This document shows positions 7,382 to 15,546 of a stretch of DNA of 64,000 nucleotides, piece by piece. The notes beneath the pieces were generated by a model. The model worked only from the letters and a program-made list of their open reading frames with translations. It had not been told where the DNA came from and did not search any database. The DNA is taken from assembly GCA_018823285.1 (NCBI GenBank), contig JAHJIQ010000003.1, positions 62,001-126,000 on the forward strand, given 5' to 3'. Numbering within the stretch: position 1 is the first letter of the stretch; every line of letters begins with the position of its first letter. Made by a program: the position numbers and the translations under genes. This DNA is from Pseudomonadota bacterium. Lineage in GTDB: Bacteria > Desulfobacterota > Desulfobulbia > Desulfobulbales > JAGXFP01.

Positions 7382-9885
7382 TTCTTTCTCCTTTTCGCCC
7401 GGCTGGTGGCTTCGGCTTCCAGCGGATTTTCCGGCCAGTAATGTTTGGGGTAGCGACCGGCCAGTTCCTTCTTGACTTCCCGGTAAGTCGAGCGCCAGAA
7501 GGCGGCGACGTCCGAGGTAATCTGAATCGGCCGCTGGGCAGGTGAAAGAAGGTGGACCAGCACCGGTATTGTACCGCCTGCCACGGTGGGCGTTTCGGCA
7601 CAGCCGAACATCTCCTGAATCCTGACCGGCAGGATCGGCGTTTCACCGGGCTGGTAACGGAGCCTGATTCTGGAACCGCTCGGCACGGTCAGATGGGTGG
7701 GCGCGATCCTCTCCAGCTCCTGTTGCTCCTGCCAGGAAAGCCGGGCCAGCAGGATATCGACCAGATCCAGTTTTTTCAGATCATTGAGGGCCCTGGCCCC
7801 GACCAGATAAGGCTCCAGCCACGAGAGGTCCTGCATCAGGGCTGCGTCATCAAGATCCGGCCAGATTTCGGGCTGCCAGAGGTGGGCGGTTGTGATCCGG
7901 GCCTTAAGCTCCCTGCTTTTTTCCTGCCAGGGCAGACAGGTAACTCCGGACTGCCTGATTCCGGTCAGCAGGCATTGACGGATCTGCTCCGGTGTGGCCC
8001 CGGACCATTTCTTCCGGGAGAGCACCAGGCTGCCGAGGAGCTCTTCAGTCACCGCCGCCACCCTTCCCTGCTCCGCATCCCAGCGGACCGTCTTTTGGGT
8101 CCGGATCAGGCGGGGGTGATCTCTTCTCAAATCGTCCATCGCCAGAGACGCCGCCAGAAAGATCCGGCCCTGTCTTTTCCCGCCATCCAGTTTTGCGGCA
8201 ACCAGCAGTTCGGCGCCTGCGAGATGGTCTCCGGCAGGCAAGATTGCCCCGCACCCGGAAGCGAGCAGATGCTGGGCGCTGCCCGATTTCCGATGGGCTA
8301 TCCGGTCAGGGTAAGCGCTGGCCAGCAGGTTGCCCGCCTCGCTCAGTGGTTCCGTTTTTCCGGCGGTTTCGCCAAGCAGGCCCAGATACTGATCCGCCTC
8401 CCGCAGGATCTGGCGGCAGGCCGCCGGATCACCGCCTTTGGCCCGGACTGCATCACCCCCGTCCCGTTCCATGATGGTCAGAAGCTGCAGCCGCTCCTCG
8501 ATATCGGCGCTCCGGCTGCCCGCCTCCTGTTTTAAGGGATCGCGATTGTTGAGGATCGCCGCCAGTCGGCAGACTGTTCCGCAGAGCCCCTGTTTTTTGC
8601 CATGGATCAGCATCAGGGCCAGACGGGGATGGAGGGGAAAGACGGCCAGTTCCCGACCGAGTGGAGTGATCACCCCTTGCCCGTCAAGCGCGCCAAGGTC
8701 TTGCAGGAGCCGCCGGGCCTGGCTGATCTGGCCGGGGCGGGGCGGATCGGCCCAGACAAGCCGCCCGGGATCACTGACCCCCCAGAGGGCCAGTTCGAGG
8801 ATGAGCGGGGCAAGATCGGCGTGAATGATTTCGGGTGGCAGAAAGTCAGGTCGGGAGTGATGTTCGCTTCTGGTCCAGAGACGGTAGCAATGGCCGGGGC
8901 CAAGGCGGCCGGCCCGGCCGGTTCTTTGTTCGGCCGAGGCCTTGGAAATCGGGATGGTTTCCAGACGGGTCAGACTGCTCGCCGGGTCAAAACGCGGTGT
9001 TTTGACCAGACCGCAATCCACCACCGTGGTAATGCCTTCGATGGTGAGGCTGGTCTCGGCAATCGGGGTGGCCAGAATCAGGCGGCGGCCGGGAATCCCG
9101 GCAAAGACCCGGTTCTGCTTTTCCAGAGGCAGATCACCGTAGAGCGGCAGACAGGTCAGGTGCTCACGATTGCCATACAGGGCTTGCACAGCGCGGATCT
9201 CGCCACCGCCCGGCAGGAAAACGAGAACATCTCCCGATTGTTCGACCAACGCCTTATCGATCCCCCGGACAGCCAGCGGGACGATGAAGTCGTCCGTCGG
9301 ACGCTCCAGATATTCGACGGTTACCGGAAAGCAGCGGCCCCGGCCGGTGATGACCGGCGCCCCGCCAAGCAGCGCGGAGATTTCACCACCGGCGATGGTA
9401 GCCGACATCACCAGAATTTTCAGGTCATCCCGCAACTGGCGGCCGTCCAGACAGAGGGCCAGTGCCAGGTCGCCCTGGAGGCTGCGCTCATGAAACTCAT
9501 CGAAGATCACGAGCCCCACTCCGGCAAGCTCCGGATCGTTCTGGATCATCCTGATCAGGATACCCTCGGTTACCACCTCGATTCTAGTGGCGCGGCTGAC
9601 CCTGGAGTCAAAGCGGACCCGGTAGCCGACGGTGGTGCCAACCGGTTCCCCGAGCAGTGCACTCATCCTGGTCGCCGCAGCCCGGGCGGCCAAGCGGCGC
9701 GGCTCGAGAAGAATGATTTTGCGATGGGCCAGCCACGGCTGGTCAAGCAGGACCAGGGGGACAATGGTGGTTTTGCCGGAACCGGGCTCCGCGACAAGGA
9801 CCGCCGCAGAATTGGCGGCCAGGGCGGCCAGCAGCTCCGGGAGGATTTCATCAATCGGGAGTTCAGGAAGATTCTTCAGGGGCAT
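7378..9885 (-). CDS. hrpB: ATP-dependent RNA helicase HrpB
   Basis: 835 residues, the usual HrpB length. DEAH-box motifs appear in order: GSGKTT (motif I), DEFHERS (motif II, DEFH variant), MSATI (III), TPIAETSLTI (V) and QRTGRAGR (VI), then the ratchet/HA2 region and the HrpB-specific C-terminal domain, ending in a basic RAKRRKK tail. DEAH/RHA helicases remodel RNA or RNA-protein complexes using ATP; the role of HrpB in bacteria is not settled. It overlaps the downstream lipoprotein gene by four bases, so the two are probably co-transcribed. A family A repeat sits just upstream of the start. Confidence 0.93.
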   Translation of the reverse strand: MPLKNLPELPIDEILPELLAALAANSAAVLVAEPGSGKTTIVPLVLLDQPWLAHRKIILLEPRRLAARAAATRMSALLGEPVGTTVGYRVRFDSRVSRATRIEVVTEGILIRMIQNDPELAGVGLVIFDEFHERSLQGDLALALCLDGRQLRDDLKILVMSATIAGGEISALLGGAPVITGRGRCFPVTVEYLERPTDDFIVPLAVRGIDKALVEQSGDVLVFLPGGGEIRAVQALYGNREHLTCLPLYGDLPLEKQNRVFAGIPGRRLILATPIAETSLTIEGITTVVDCGLVKTPRFDPASSLTRLETIPISKASAEQRTGRAGRLGPGHCYRLWTRSEHHSRPDFLPPEIIHADLAPLILELALWGVSDPGRLVWADPPRPGQISQARRLLQDLGALDGQGVITPLGRELAVFPLHPRLALMLIHGKKQGLCGTVCRLAAILNNRDPLKQEAGSRSADIEERLQLLTIMERDGGDAVRAKGGDPAACRQILREADQYLGLLGETAGKTEPLSEAGNLLASAYPDRIAHRKSGSAQHLLASGCGAILPAGDHLAGAELLVAAKLDGGKRQGRIFLAASLAMDDLRRDHPRLIRTQKTVRWDAEQGRVAAVTEELLGSLVLSRKKWSGATPEQIRQCLLTGIRQSGVTCLPWQEKSRELKARITTAHLWQPEIWPDLDDAALMQDLSWLEPYLVGARALNDLKKLDLVDILLARLSWQEQQELERIAPTHLTVPSGSRIRLRYQPGETPILPVRIQEMFGCAETPTVAGGTIPVLVHLLSPAQRPIQITSDVAAFWRSTYREVKKELAGRYPKHYWPENPLEAEATSRAKRRKK

Positions 9886-9894
9886 AACAATCTG

Positions 9895-9958
9895 TTTTCA
9901 CCCTTCGGCTGAAAGTTTCGTATCAGCAGGCAAGCTGCTTCACTTATGCTTTAGCAGG
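9895..9958. repeat. Dispersed intergenic repeat family A, copy 3
   Basis: TTTTCACCCTTCGGCTGAAA, then GTTTCGTATCAGCAGG, CAAGCTGCTTCACTTATGC and TTTAG. It is the short form of family A, lacking the GTCTCGATGTCTCGCAAGC module seen in copies 1 and 2. It starts about ten bases upstream of the hrpB start codon. Confidence 0.7.
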
Positions 9959-10090
9959 CAATCACGATTACGACAAGGATTCGTTCCCCTCGAGCCAACA
10001 TCGAGGCAGACGGGTTTCTGTCTCGTGCAGCTCGCAGCCGCAGATATCACCTTGCCACCTGGGTTCTTTTTCCAATATTCTGTTAAAAGA

Positions 10091-10122
10091 AAAGGCAGCC
10101 CCAAACAAATGGGACTGCCTTT
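10091..10122 (-). terminator. Rho-independent terminator for the collagen-like gene
   Basis: On the minus strand an AAAGGCAG-rich stem with an inner CCC/GGG pairs across a loop and is followed by TTTTCTTTT. It lies about 28 bases past the stop of the gene ending at 10150. Confidence 0.8.
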
Positions 10123-10149
10123 ACACGACTTCAGACTTCGCTCAGAAAA

Positions 10150-11235
10150 TCAGTAACAGACCTGCTGCATCTGTCCATTGATACATATTGAGGTATAGTT
10201 TGCAACACAGATGGTTTCGTAGCAGGTGCTGAGCCCCAAGAAGCCGCAGGAGTAGCTGCGTGTTGTCGTTCTACAGCAGATGCCGGTGGACTGTGACGGG
10301 ATTCCTTCGTCAGTAACGCCGTCGCAGTCATTGTCGATGCCATCGCACCTTTCAGCCGAAGGAGCAGCCGCTGTTGCGTTGCATGTTTCACCATTGCCAT
10401 CCGCCGAACAGACAAATTCCCCGGTTCTTCGACACGCACCCATTCCGTCCGAACATGAATTTCCCAGCAAATTGAAATCTTCGTCAGCGGCGCCATCACA
10501 ATCATTATCAACGCCGTCGCATATTTCGAAACCGGAACAATCATCAACGACTCCATTGCAATCATTATCCATGCCGTCAACAACTTCAATACCGGCCGGA
10601 CTGATACCTGAATCGGCATCATTGCAATCACCGGATGCCGGAGAAAACCCGTCGCCATCAAGATCGGAATCAGCCAGTCTCTGCTCAAGAGCCAGCACTC
10701 TATCCGCAATCACCTGTGCAGAGCCGCCACCCTGGCAATCCAGAGCATCAACAAAGCCGTCGCTGTTTATATCTTCATTGGTGTCCGGCACATCATCACC
10801 ATCCAAATCCCAGCAGGCGAGACCGTTTCGGCCATTCACACCGTTGATCCCGGCCCTGCCGTTCAATCCGTCAACTCCGGGCAAACCCTGCGGCCCCTGG
10901 GGCCCTTCAGGACCGATTGCCCCCGGAGGGCCATCAGCACCGACGGGACCTGTTAACCCGTCAGCACCGGCAGGGCCGGCCGGACCCATTGGCCCCATCG
11001 GACCGATCTCACCCTGCTCACCCTGAGGGCCGGGGATCAGCGCCAATCCATCCAGCCGATCCTGCAGTGCATTTATTTGTGCCTGCAGCTCTGCAAACGG
11101 TTGCCCTTTTGAGTACTTGGAATCATGGTCCTTCCTGCGGTCGTTTTCTTTTTTGTGATCTCCGGCAACCGCCGGTCCGACTGAACCGGCAATCAACATA
11201 CTGCCAATAAGTATTACGGATAGTGTCTTTTTCAT
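10150..11235 (-). CDS. Secreted collagen-like protein with MopE-type DNDCDG repeats
   Basis: 361 residues with a clear signal peptide (KKTLSVILIGSMLIAG). Residues 45-65 form a short coiled coil, the usual trimerisation module before a collagen segment. Residues 69-140 contain 24 uninterrupted Gly-X-Y triplets. Acidic repeats follow: DLDGDGFSPASGDCND and three copies of the DGxDNDCDGxxDE type seen in MopE-like surface proteins and taken to bind metal or calcium, with many paired cysteines. The C-terminus is Cys-rich. AAGGAG lies five bases after a spacer from the ATG. It is probably exported to the surface as a trimeric stalk; the partner is unknown. Confidence 0.82.
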   Translation of the reverse strand: MKKTLSVILIGSMLIAGSVGPAVAGDHKKENDRRKDHDSKYSKGQPFAELQAQINALQDRLDGLALIPGPQGEQGEIGPMGPMGPAGPAGADGLTGPVGADGPPGAIGPEGPQGPQGLPGVDGLNGRAGINGVNGRNGLACWDLDGDDVPDTNEDINSDGFVDALDCQGGGSAQVIADRVLALEQRLADSDLDGDGFSPASGDCNDADSGISPAGIEVVDGMDNDCNGVVDDCSGFEICDGVDNDCDGAADEDFNLLGNSCSDGMGACRRTGEFVCSADGNGETCNATAAAPSAERCDGIDNDCDGVTDEGIPSQSTGICCRTTTRSYSCGFLGLSTCYETICVANYTSICINGQMQQVCY

Positions 11236-11367
11236 ATCTGCTCCTTACATTTTAGGGGGGGCGACGCAATTACCGACACGTAACTGCAACCGGGTGATAA
11301 CACCATACTATTTTCGAAATTTCTGACAAGCAGTGATCGTTATATTTTTTTGGGGGGGGAGGGAGAA

Positions 11368-12168
11368 CTACAGCCTTCGGTATTGCAACCAGTCACGCAG
11401 GGCATCGAAATCCCGGCCGTCCAACCACGCCGCTTTCGCACGTTTCAGCACGAGATCCCGCCGCCCGTCAGGACCCAGGCGCAATGCCTCGCTGTAATCC
11501 TTTACCGCATCGCCGAACTGCATGTTTGCGAACAGTGCATCCCCGCGCCTCTCGTAAACGCCGGCCTCCGTCGATGCGTCATTGATCTGCAATCCACCCT
11601 CGATGATCACCTTGTTATACTCTTCGAAATGCTCCCGAGTCGAATCGGCGATGGCCAGGGCGTTTGCTGCCCGGATGTCCTCATAACAGACCCTGGTTGC
11701 CGCAAAGGTCAATAAAAGCGCAATAAACAGTGAGGCAAAGGGCACAAGATAATGCCACACCTTGTCATAAAACACGGCAAAACCAGGCATGAAGCGGCAA
11801 TAAAGGACCGGGACCGATCCGCCAACCTGCGGCAATCCCTTGCCGCCGCCGTTTGAATAGGACCTGCCTTTCACAATGCGCTTGACGTGATCAGGACCGG
11901 TGTATTCAACGGTAAGATAACGGGTGTCAACGAATCTTGAGGTGGAGAGTTCATTACCACTGACAAAAGAGTGTTTCAGCAACGACTCGATCACTGTCCC
12001 TTCCGCTCTTTCGCCAAAAATGTGGAGATATAATCGCATCCCCAGCCACGCCGCCGCTGTGAGCAGAACTGCCAATGCAACGCAAAAAAATATGGCCTTG
12101 AAGGGTGCGGGCGGATAATACGAGATACTGAATTCGCGAACAGTACTGTCAACGGTTAGCACAGGCAT
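11368..12168 (-). CDS. DUF3592-like membrane protein with C-terminal TPR
   Basis: 266 residues. Two membrane segments are visible, at about residues 24-46 and 138-158. Between them lies an extracytoplasmic beta-rich domain (EGTVIESLL, YLTVEYTGPD, GGSVPVLYCRFMPG) of the kind called DUF3592. The soluble C-terminus contains a tetratricopeptide-like unit (RRGDALFANMQFGDAVKDYSEAL). A GGGGAGG site abuts the ATG, so the GTG two codons in may be the true start. No enzymatic motif is seen. It stands between unrelated genes, and its function is not known. Confidence 0.65.
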   Translation of the reverse strand: MPVLTVDSTVREFSISYYPPAPFKAIFFCVALAVLLTAAAWLGMRLYLHIFGERAEGTVIESLLKHSFVSGNELSTSRFVDTRYLTVEYTGPDHVKRIVKGRSYSNGGGKGLPQVGGSVPVLYCRFMPGFAVFYDKVWHYLVPFASLFIALLLTFAATRVCYEDIRAANALAIADSTREHFEEYNKVIIEGGLQINDASTEAGVYERRGDALFANMQFGDAVKDYSEALRLGPDGRRDLVLKRAKAAWLDGRDFDALRDWLQYRRL

Positions 12169-12254
12169 CCTCCCCGGGAATGCAGCTCACTGTAAAAATT
12201 CACAAGCCCGGCAGGAGCAGAGCCGGGCAGCAGTTTATCCGAATAGATCATGGC

Positions 12255-12422
12255 GCTAGTGTCACGTCAACTCTGAACCGTCACATCTTTCTCGTCGTTT
12301 TTCGCGCCTCCTGCGTTACCTGTTGGGTTACATAGCGCTGCTATGCAACCCAACACATGCCTTGCCGGCACAAAAAATACCTGAGAAATATTATGACATT
12401 TCATCCTTGACGCGACACTAGC
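12255..12422. mobile_element. MITE-like element with 16-bp terminal inverted repeats
   Basis: About 168 bp bounded by GCTAGTGTCACGTCAA (12255-12270) and its inverted copy TTGACGCGACACTAGC (12407-12422), one mismatch. The interior holds a strong palindrome near 12319-12354: TGTTGGGTTACATAGC, a three-base loop, and GCTATGCAACCCAACA. No transposase is encoded. Short GTTGGGTT palindromes of this sort are common in dispersed bacterial repeats. The right arm supplies the TAG stop of the neighbouring PilZ gene. No target-site duplication is obvious. Confidence 0.65.
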
Positions 12423-12759
12423 ACTCCCTCGACTGGAGATGCTTTTGCACATATGCGTTGATTTTTTTCTCATCACCCTCAGGTAAAAACATGAAAGTGA
12501 CTGCGGTTTCCAGAAGATCCTCCCTCGCAACTTCTTCCACCACCCAGCCCGTCACCTGAATCGGCGCAGACTCCCCGGACAGGGTGAATTCCAGAAAGAC
12601 TTCCTGTGAACCATGGCGACCGTAATTCACGGGTTTAATGTAGCGCATCCCGGTCCGACTCAGGTTAATCGCCCGGGCTTTTGCAGTTCCGGAAACCAGT
12701 TTCTCGGAAACCGTCACATCCAGTTCAACCCTGATTCCCTCTCGCCGTTCATCCATCAT
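12418..12759 (-). CDS. Small single-domain PilZ protein
   Basis: 113 residues, essentially only a PilZ barrel: RREGIR at residues 5-10 supplies the Arg pair and NLSRTGMRY near residue 29 the second c-di-GMP loop. It lacks the N-terminal segment shared by the three tandem PilZ proteins at 0.6-2.5 kb, so it belongs to a different subgroup. The reading frame ends Ser-Arg-Glu-Cys and stops at a TAG inside the terminal repeat of the adjacent MITE-like element, so the original C-terminus may have been changed by insertion. It probably acts as a c-di-GMP receptor; the target is unknown. Confidence 0.8.
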   Translation of the reverse strand: MMDERREGIRVELDVTVSEKLVSGTAKARAINLSRTGMRYIKPVNYGRHGSQEVFLEFTLSGESAPIQVTGWVVEEVAREDLLETAVTFMFLPEGDEKKINAYVQKHLQSREC

Positions 12760-13343
12760 TCACCTCGCCGGTTTTTTTACAGCAAAGTATTCAGGTAATA
12801 TCGCTTCCGTTCATGGGAGCCGGTCGTCCATAAATGAACCCGCCAAAGTTTATCCTGGTCCAGGTGTGCTCCGTAATTTTCAGCAAATTATTGGTGGATA
12901 GGGAGTTGTTCGCAATGCCTACAAAAATTCCGGCATGCGTTTTCAAGCCATCAACCCGATCCTGAACCAACGCCACATTTTTCCTTATACACCAGCCGGA
13001 AATGCCAAACAACCAGATTCCTCAACACATGACCGGCACTGAAAGATAAGGCGCTCCGGAATCTGCAGAATTTGTTTCCCGTCTCGCCGGGATTTACCAC
13101 CCAGGCGGCTTTTTCCTGAACATGCATAGCGAAACGCATTCCCCGCAGCTCGAAGTCTCACGCTGTTCGCTATCTGCTGCGGGGCTAGTGAGCGAATCTG
13201 ATGTAAGTAACCTTCCATACGGAGATTCCCCGTGGCTCGAAGTCTTGCGCTTATCTGCCGCGGGGAGCTTCAATTTTATTCTTTGTTTTATCTTTCCCGC
13301 TGTGCCAGAATGTTTTTTTCAAGTCTTTGAAAGGAGGACAAAA
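12760..13343. other. Intergenic region with two units of repeat family B
   Basis: No convincing gene. A 73-codon open frame on the minus strand (12791-13012) has no ribosome site or recognisable motif. The right half is taken up by family B repeat units at 13115-13186 and 13221-13274, and the ribosome site of the next small gene closes the region. Confidence 0.5.
13115..13274. repeat. Dispersed repeat family B, copy 2 (two overlapping units)
   Basis: Unit a begins CCTGAACATGCATAGCGAAA and reads on through CGCATTCCCCGCAGCTCGAA to TCTGCTGCGGGG. Unit b repeats GATTCCCCGTGGCTCGAAG, TCTTGCGCTTATCTGCC and GCGGGGAGCTTCAA. Together they cover the full reverse complement of the copy at 4791-4862. Confidence 0.75.
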
Positions 13344-13610
13344 ATGACACGGCAAAGTAAAATAAACGACATCTGCAACCATGTTCAGGATGTCTTCAAT
13401 CCGCCGCAGATCAGGTTTCTGAAGATCGCGAGATACCCGGAAGCCTACGGGATGAGAATCGGTTTCGAGTACCGGAACGGGACCAAGACCATCACCTTTT
13501 CCCAGCACTATATCAATGCGCATCCCGCGGAGCATTTCCGCAGCTTTCTCGACCCGGACAAATTAAGCAAACTCAGAAAAACCGGCGACCAGCACCTGGA
13601 GCTGATCTGA
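13344..13610 (+). CDS. Hypothetical 88-residue protein
   Basis: Starts at an ATG with a strong AAAGGAGG site seven to eight bases upstream. The frame is open further upstream only because it runs through repeat family B. The protein is basic, with no signal peptide or membrane segment. It reads as a small alpha/beta protein (DVFNPPQIRFLKIARYPEA, then RIGFEYRNGTKTITFSQHY). I do not recognise a family. It stands alone between repeat-filled spacers. The ribosome site and the non-repetitive sequence are the reasons for calling it real. Confidence 0.6.
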   Translation: MTRQSKINDICNHVQDVFNPPQIRFLKIARYPEAYGMRIGFEYRNGTKTITFSQHYINAHPAEHFRSFLDPDKLSKLRKTGDQHLELI

Positions 13611-14131
13611 CCGGTCCTGCCCCGCTCCCGGCAGCGAAAATTCTCACCGCAATAAAAAAGCAAACGGCGTGCGCCTGCGAGACCCCGCGTCGCTTTACGG
13701 ACAGGATGCGAGTCATCGGTCGCCTGGATCGCTTCTTATATTTTCACCCTTCGGGTATAAGTTTCGTTTGAGCAGACAAGCTGCTCAACTTAAGCTTTAT
13801 CCCCGTCGACGGATGCAAACCCATCACCTTACATTTTCATCTTTTACGAAATTAGTATTTGCATGTTTTTTGGTAATTAAAATTCGCATTTATTTCAAAT
13901 CATGGTAATTTCATTTCTGATCTGATCGGATGAAACTGTTGGAGAGGCAGGAGTCCGTATCGATAAATGACTACCGAATAAAATTCACAACCGGATGATT
14001 TCAGCACACCTCTCAAGAGCCTGTGACAAAAGAATGCAAACAGTCCCAGATTTGCTTTCCATCGTCTGCAACTCAGGGCAGGACTCTAAACCGGCTTGCC
14101 CTTTTATTGTAACCAGAAAGAGGAGAGAGAA
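13611..14131. other. Intergenic region with repeat family A copy 4
   Basis: No gene seen. The repeat copy is at 13741-13803; the remainder is AT-rich and should hold the promoter of the selenoprotein gene, although I cannot pick a single box pair with confidence. An AGAGGAGAGAG purine run just before 14132 is the ribosome site of that gene. Confidence 0.45.
13741..13803. repeat. Dispersed intergenic repeat family A, copy 4
   Basis: TTTTCACCCTTCGGGTATAA, then GTTTCGTTTGAGCAGACAAG, CTGCTCAACTTAAGCTTTAT. The GAGCAG/CTGCTC arms form a 6-bp hairpin. This is the cleanest copy of the short form. Confidence 0.75.
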
Positions 14132-14989
14132 ATGACGAAACAATCTGACAAGTATCTGACAGGAGCTGGAACTGCACACGATGAGGTGGCCGAAAACCCC
14201 TCAAGAAGAAAATTCCTGAACACTGCCGGTATTGCGGCTGTTGGAGGACTGGTCACCGCCGTGGGAACCAACCTCCTTGACAGCGGGGAAGCAAAGGCGG
14301 CTCCCGCACCGGAGGCACCGCCACTGCCCTGGAAATACACCAAGCTCGACCCGCTCGAAGCCGGTAAAAGAGGGTACAAAAGTTACCTCGCCCAGGGCGG
14401 CTGAGGCTCCGGTGCATGGCTGGGGGTCCTCAGCCTGTTGAAGGAAAAAGTCGGATATCCGTACACAACGCTTTCAGACGACATGTTCCATCACGCCGCC
14501 GGGGGTTATGCCGGGCAGGGAACTCTCTGCGGCTCCATCGGCGCCTGTTCGTCCCTCATCAACCTGGTGACCAAGGACGCCGATAACACCCACAACAAGA
14601 TGATCAGCGACCTGATCAACTGGTATGCATCGTTCAATCACCCGACAACCGAGTTTGACTCCGTCGTAAAATTTCCGGACCAGATACGCGTGGTTCCCAA
14701 TTCGCCTCTCTGCCATGTCTCGGTTTCCACCTGGACCATGGCGGCGAAAACGGAAATTGACACCTATGAAAGGAAAGACCGTTGCGCCAAGGTTGCCGGC
14801 AGGGTTGCCATGCAGACTGTTCTGATGCTGAATGCCTATGCTGACAAGAAATGGGCGCCGATGGCTCCCGCTCTATCTAAGGAAACCGCCTCCTGTCTCG
14901 AATGTCATGGGCCGGAAGAAGACAACAATCAGCAGGGTAAAATGAATTGCGGATTATGCCACCCCCACAAGGCAGACCACGCCGCATAG
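14132..14989 (+). CDS. Tat-exported split-Soret-type dihaem cytochrome, selenoprotein
   Basis: One gene read through an in-frame UGA at 14402-14404, giving a product of about 285 residues with selenocysteine at position 91. The N-terminus has a twin-arginine signal (SRRKFLNTAGIAAVGG near residue 27). After Gln-Gly-Gly-Sec-Gly-Ser-Gly the sequence continues without a break into GYAGQGTLCGSIGACSSL, the glycine/cysteine core of the C_GCAxxG_C_C and split-Soret cytochrome families. Two CxxCH haem c sites (CLECH, CGLCH) sit at the C-terminus. The Sec stands where relatives carry Cys. The family is periplasmic and redox-active, binding haem c and probably an Fe-S cluster; the reaction is unclear. 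A ribosome site GAGGAGAG precedes the ATG. Confidence 0.85.
14402..14435 (+). promoter_or_regulatory. Candidate bacterial SECIS hairpin after the UGA codon
   Basis: The UGA is followed, after 13 bases, by GGCTG (14418-14422), an eight-base loop GGGGTCCT, and CAGCC (14431-14435). A 5-bp stem with a G-rich apical loop about 20 bases past UGA matches the spacing of known bacterial SECIS elements that recruit SelB. The fold was done by eye. Confidence 0.7.
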
Positions 14990-15027
14990 AAGTTCAGATT
15001 TCCTTTTTCCCGAATGGATGAAATGGC

Positions 15028-15056
15028 AGGGGCACCGGAATGATCCGGTGCCCCTT
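15028..15056 (+). terminator. Terminator hairpin after the selenoprotein gene
   Basis: A perfect 12-bp stem AGGGGCACCGGA / TCCGGTGCCCCT with a four-base loop, 38 bases past the stop. The T-tract is short (TTGT), so termination may be partial. Confidence 0.65.
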
Positions 15057-15439
15057 GTCAGATCAGGACCCAAACGTCGGGAATATCCGGACCGACCGGC
15101 TACCGATCCCGCCATTACCTAAGGACATAAATTCCGAAACCCCTCATGTTCCGCAATCAGTCTGCCGAATCCCGGTTTCTGAATTGTGAACAGGTAAAGG
15201 GGAATAAGATCGTCTTTTTAGAAAAGCCCCTCACTGAAATCCGGATCAACTTTTTACACACAAGCATTGAATCGAGAATGCAAAGTTTCTCTTTTTCAGG
15301 TAATTAAGCGGAATGCCTCCCTACATTTCTGATTGTACACTTTGCTTTTCCGGCCTGAAAAACTTCGATTCAGCACCCGAACACTCCCCTTCTGTAATTA
15401 TTTTTATCTATGTTTTCGACAGGTTATCATGACACTAGT

Positions 15440-15514
15440 CCGGCGGGCAGCCGGCCCACGAATAACGTGGGAGAAGTCATTTTATCGGGCGGTCATGCTC
15501 AGCCTGTGAGCGCC
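15440..15514 (+). promoter_or_regulatory. Cluster of three hairpins upstream of the YkgJ gene
   Basis: Successive hairpins: CCGGC/GCCGG (15440-15454), CCCACG/CGTGGG (15455-15471) and GGGCG...CGCCC with an alternative GCTCA/TGAGC pairing inside (about 15487-15514). They lie 30-100 bases before the start codon. They match no riboswitch class that I can name. Confidence 0.4.
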
Positions 15515-15546
15515 CAATTCAGAAAATCACTTGATGGAGAAAATGT

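Larger units (their letters stand above)
14990..15546. other. 557-bp gene-free region
   Basis: Contains the terminator at 15028-15056 and a cluster of three hairpins at 15440-15514 before the YkgJ gene. The central part (15060-15430) is AT-rich with no open frame or repeat that I can recognise. Confidence 0.5.

Noticed and set aside
12791..13012. 73-codon minus-strand frame
   Set aside because: No ribosome site, no motif, and composition unlike the neighbouring genes.
13122..13343. Upstream extension of the 88-residue protein
   Set aside because: It runs through two units of repeat family B; a strong ribosome site precedes the ATG at 13344.
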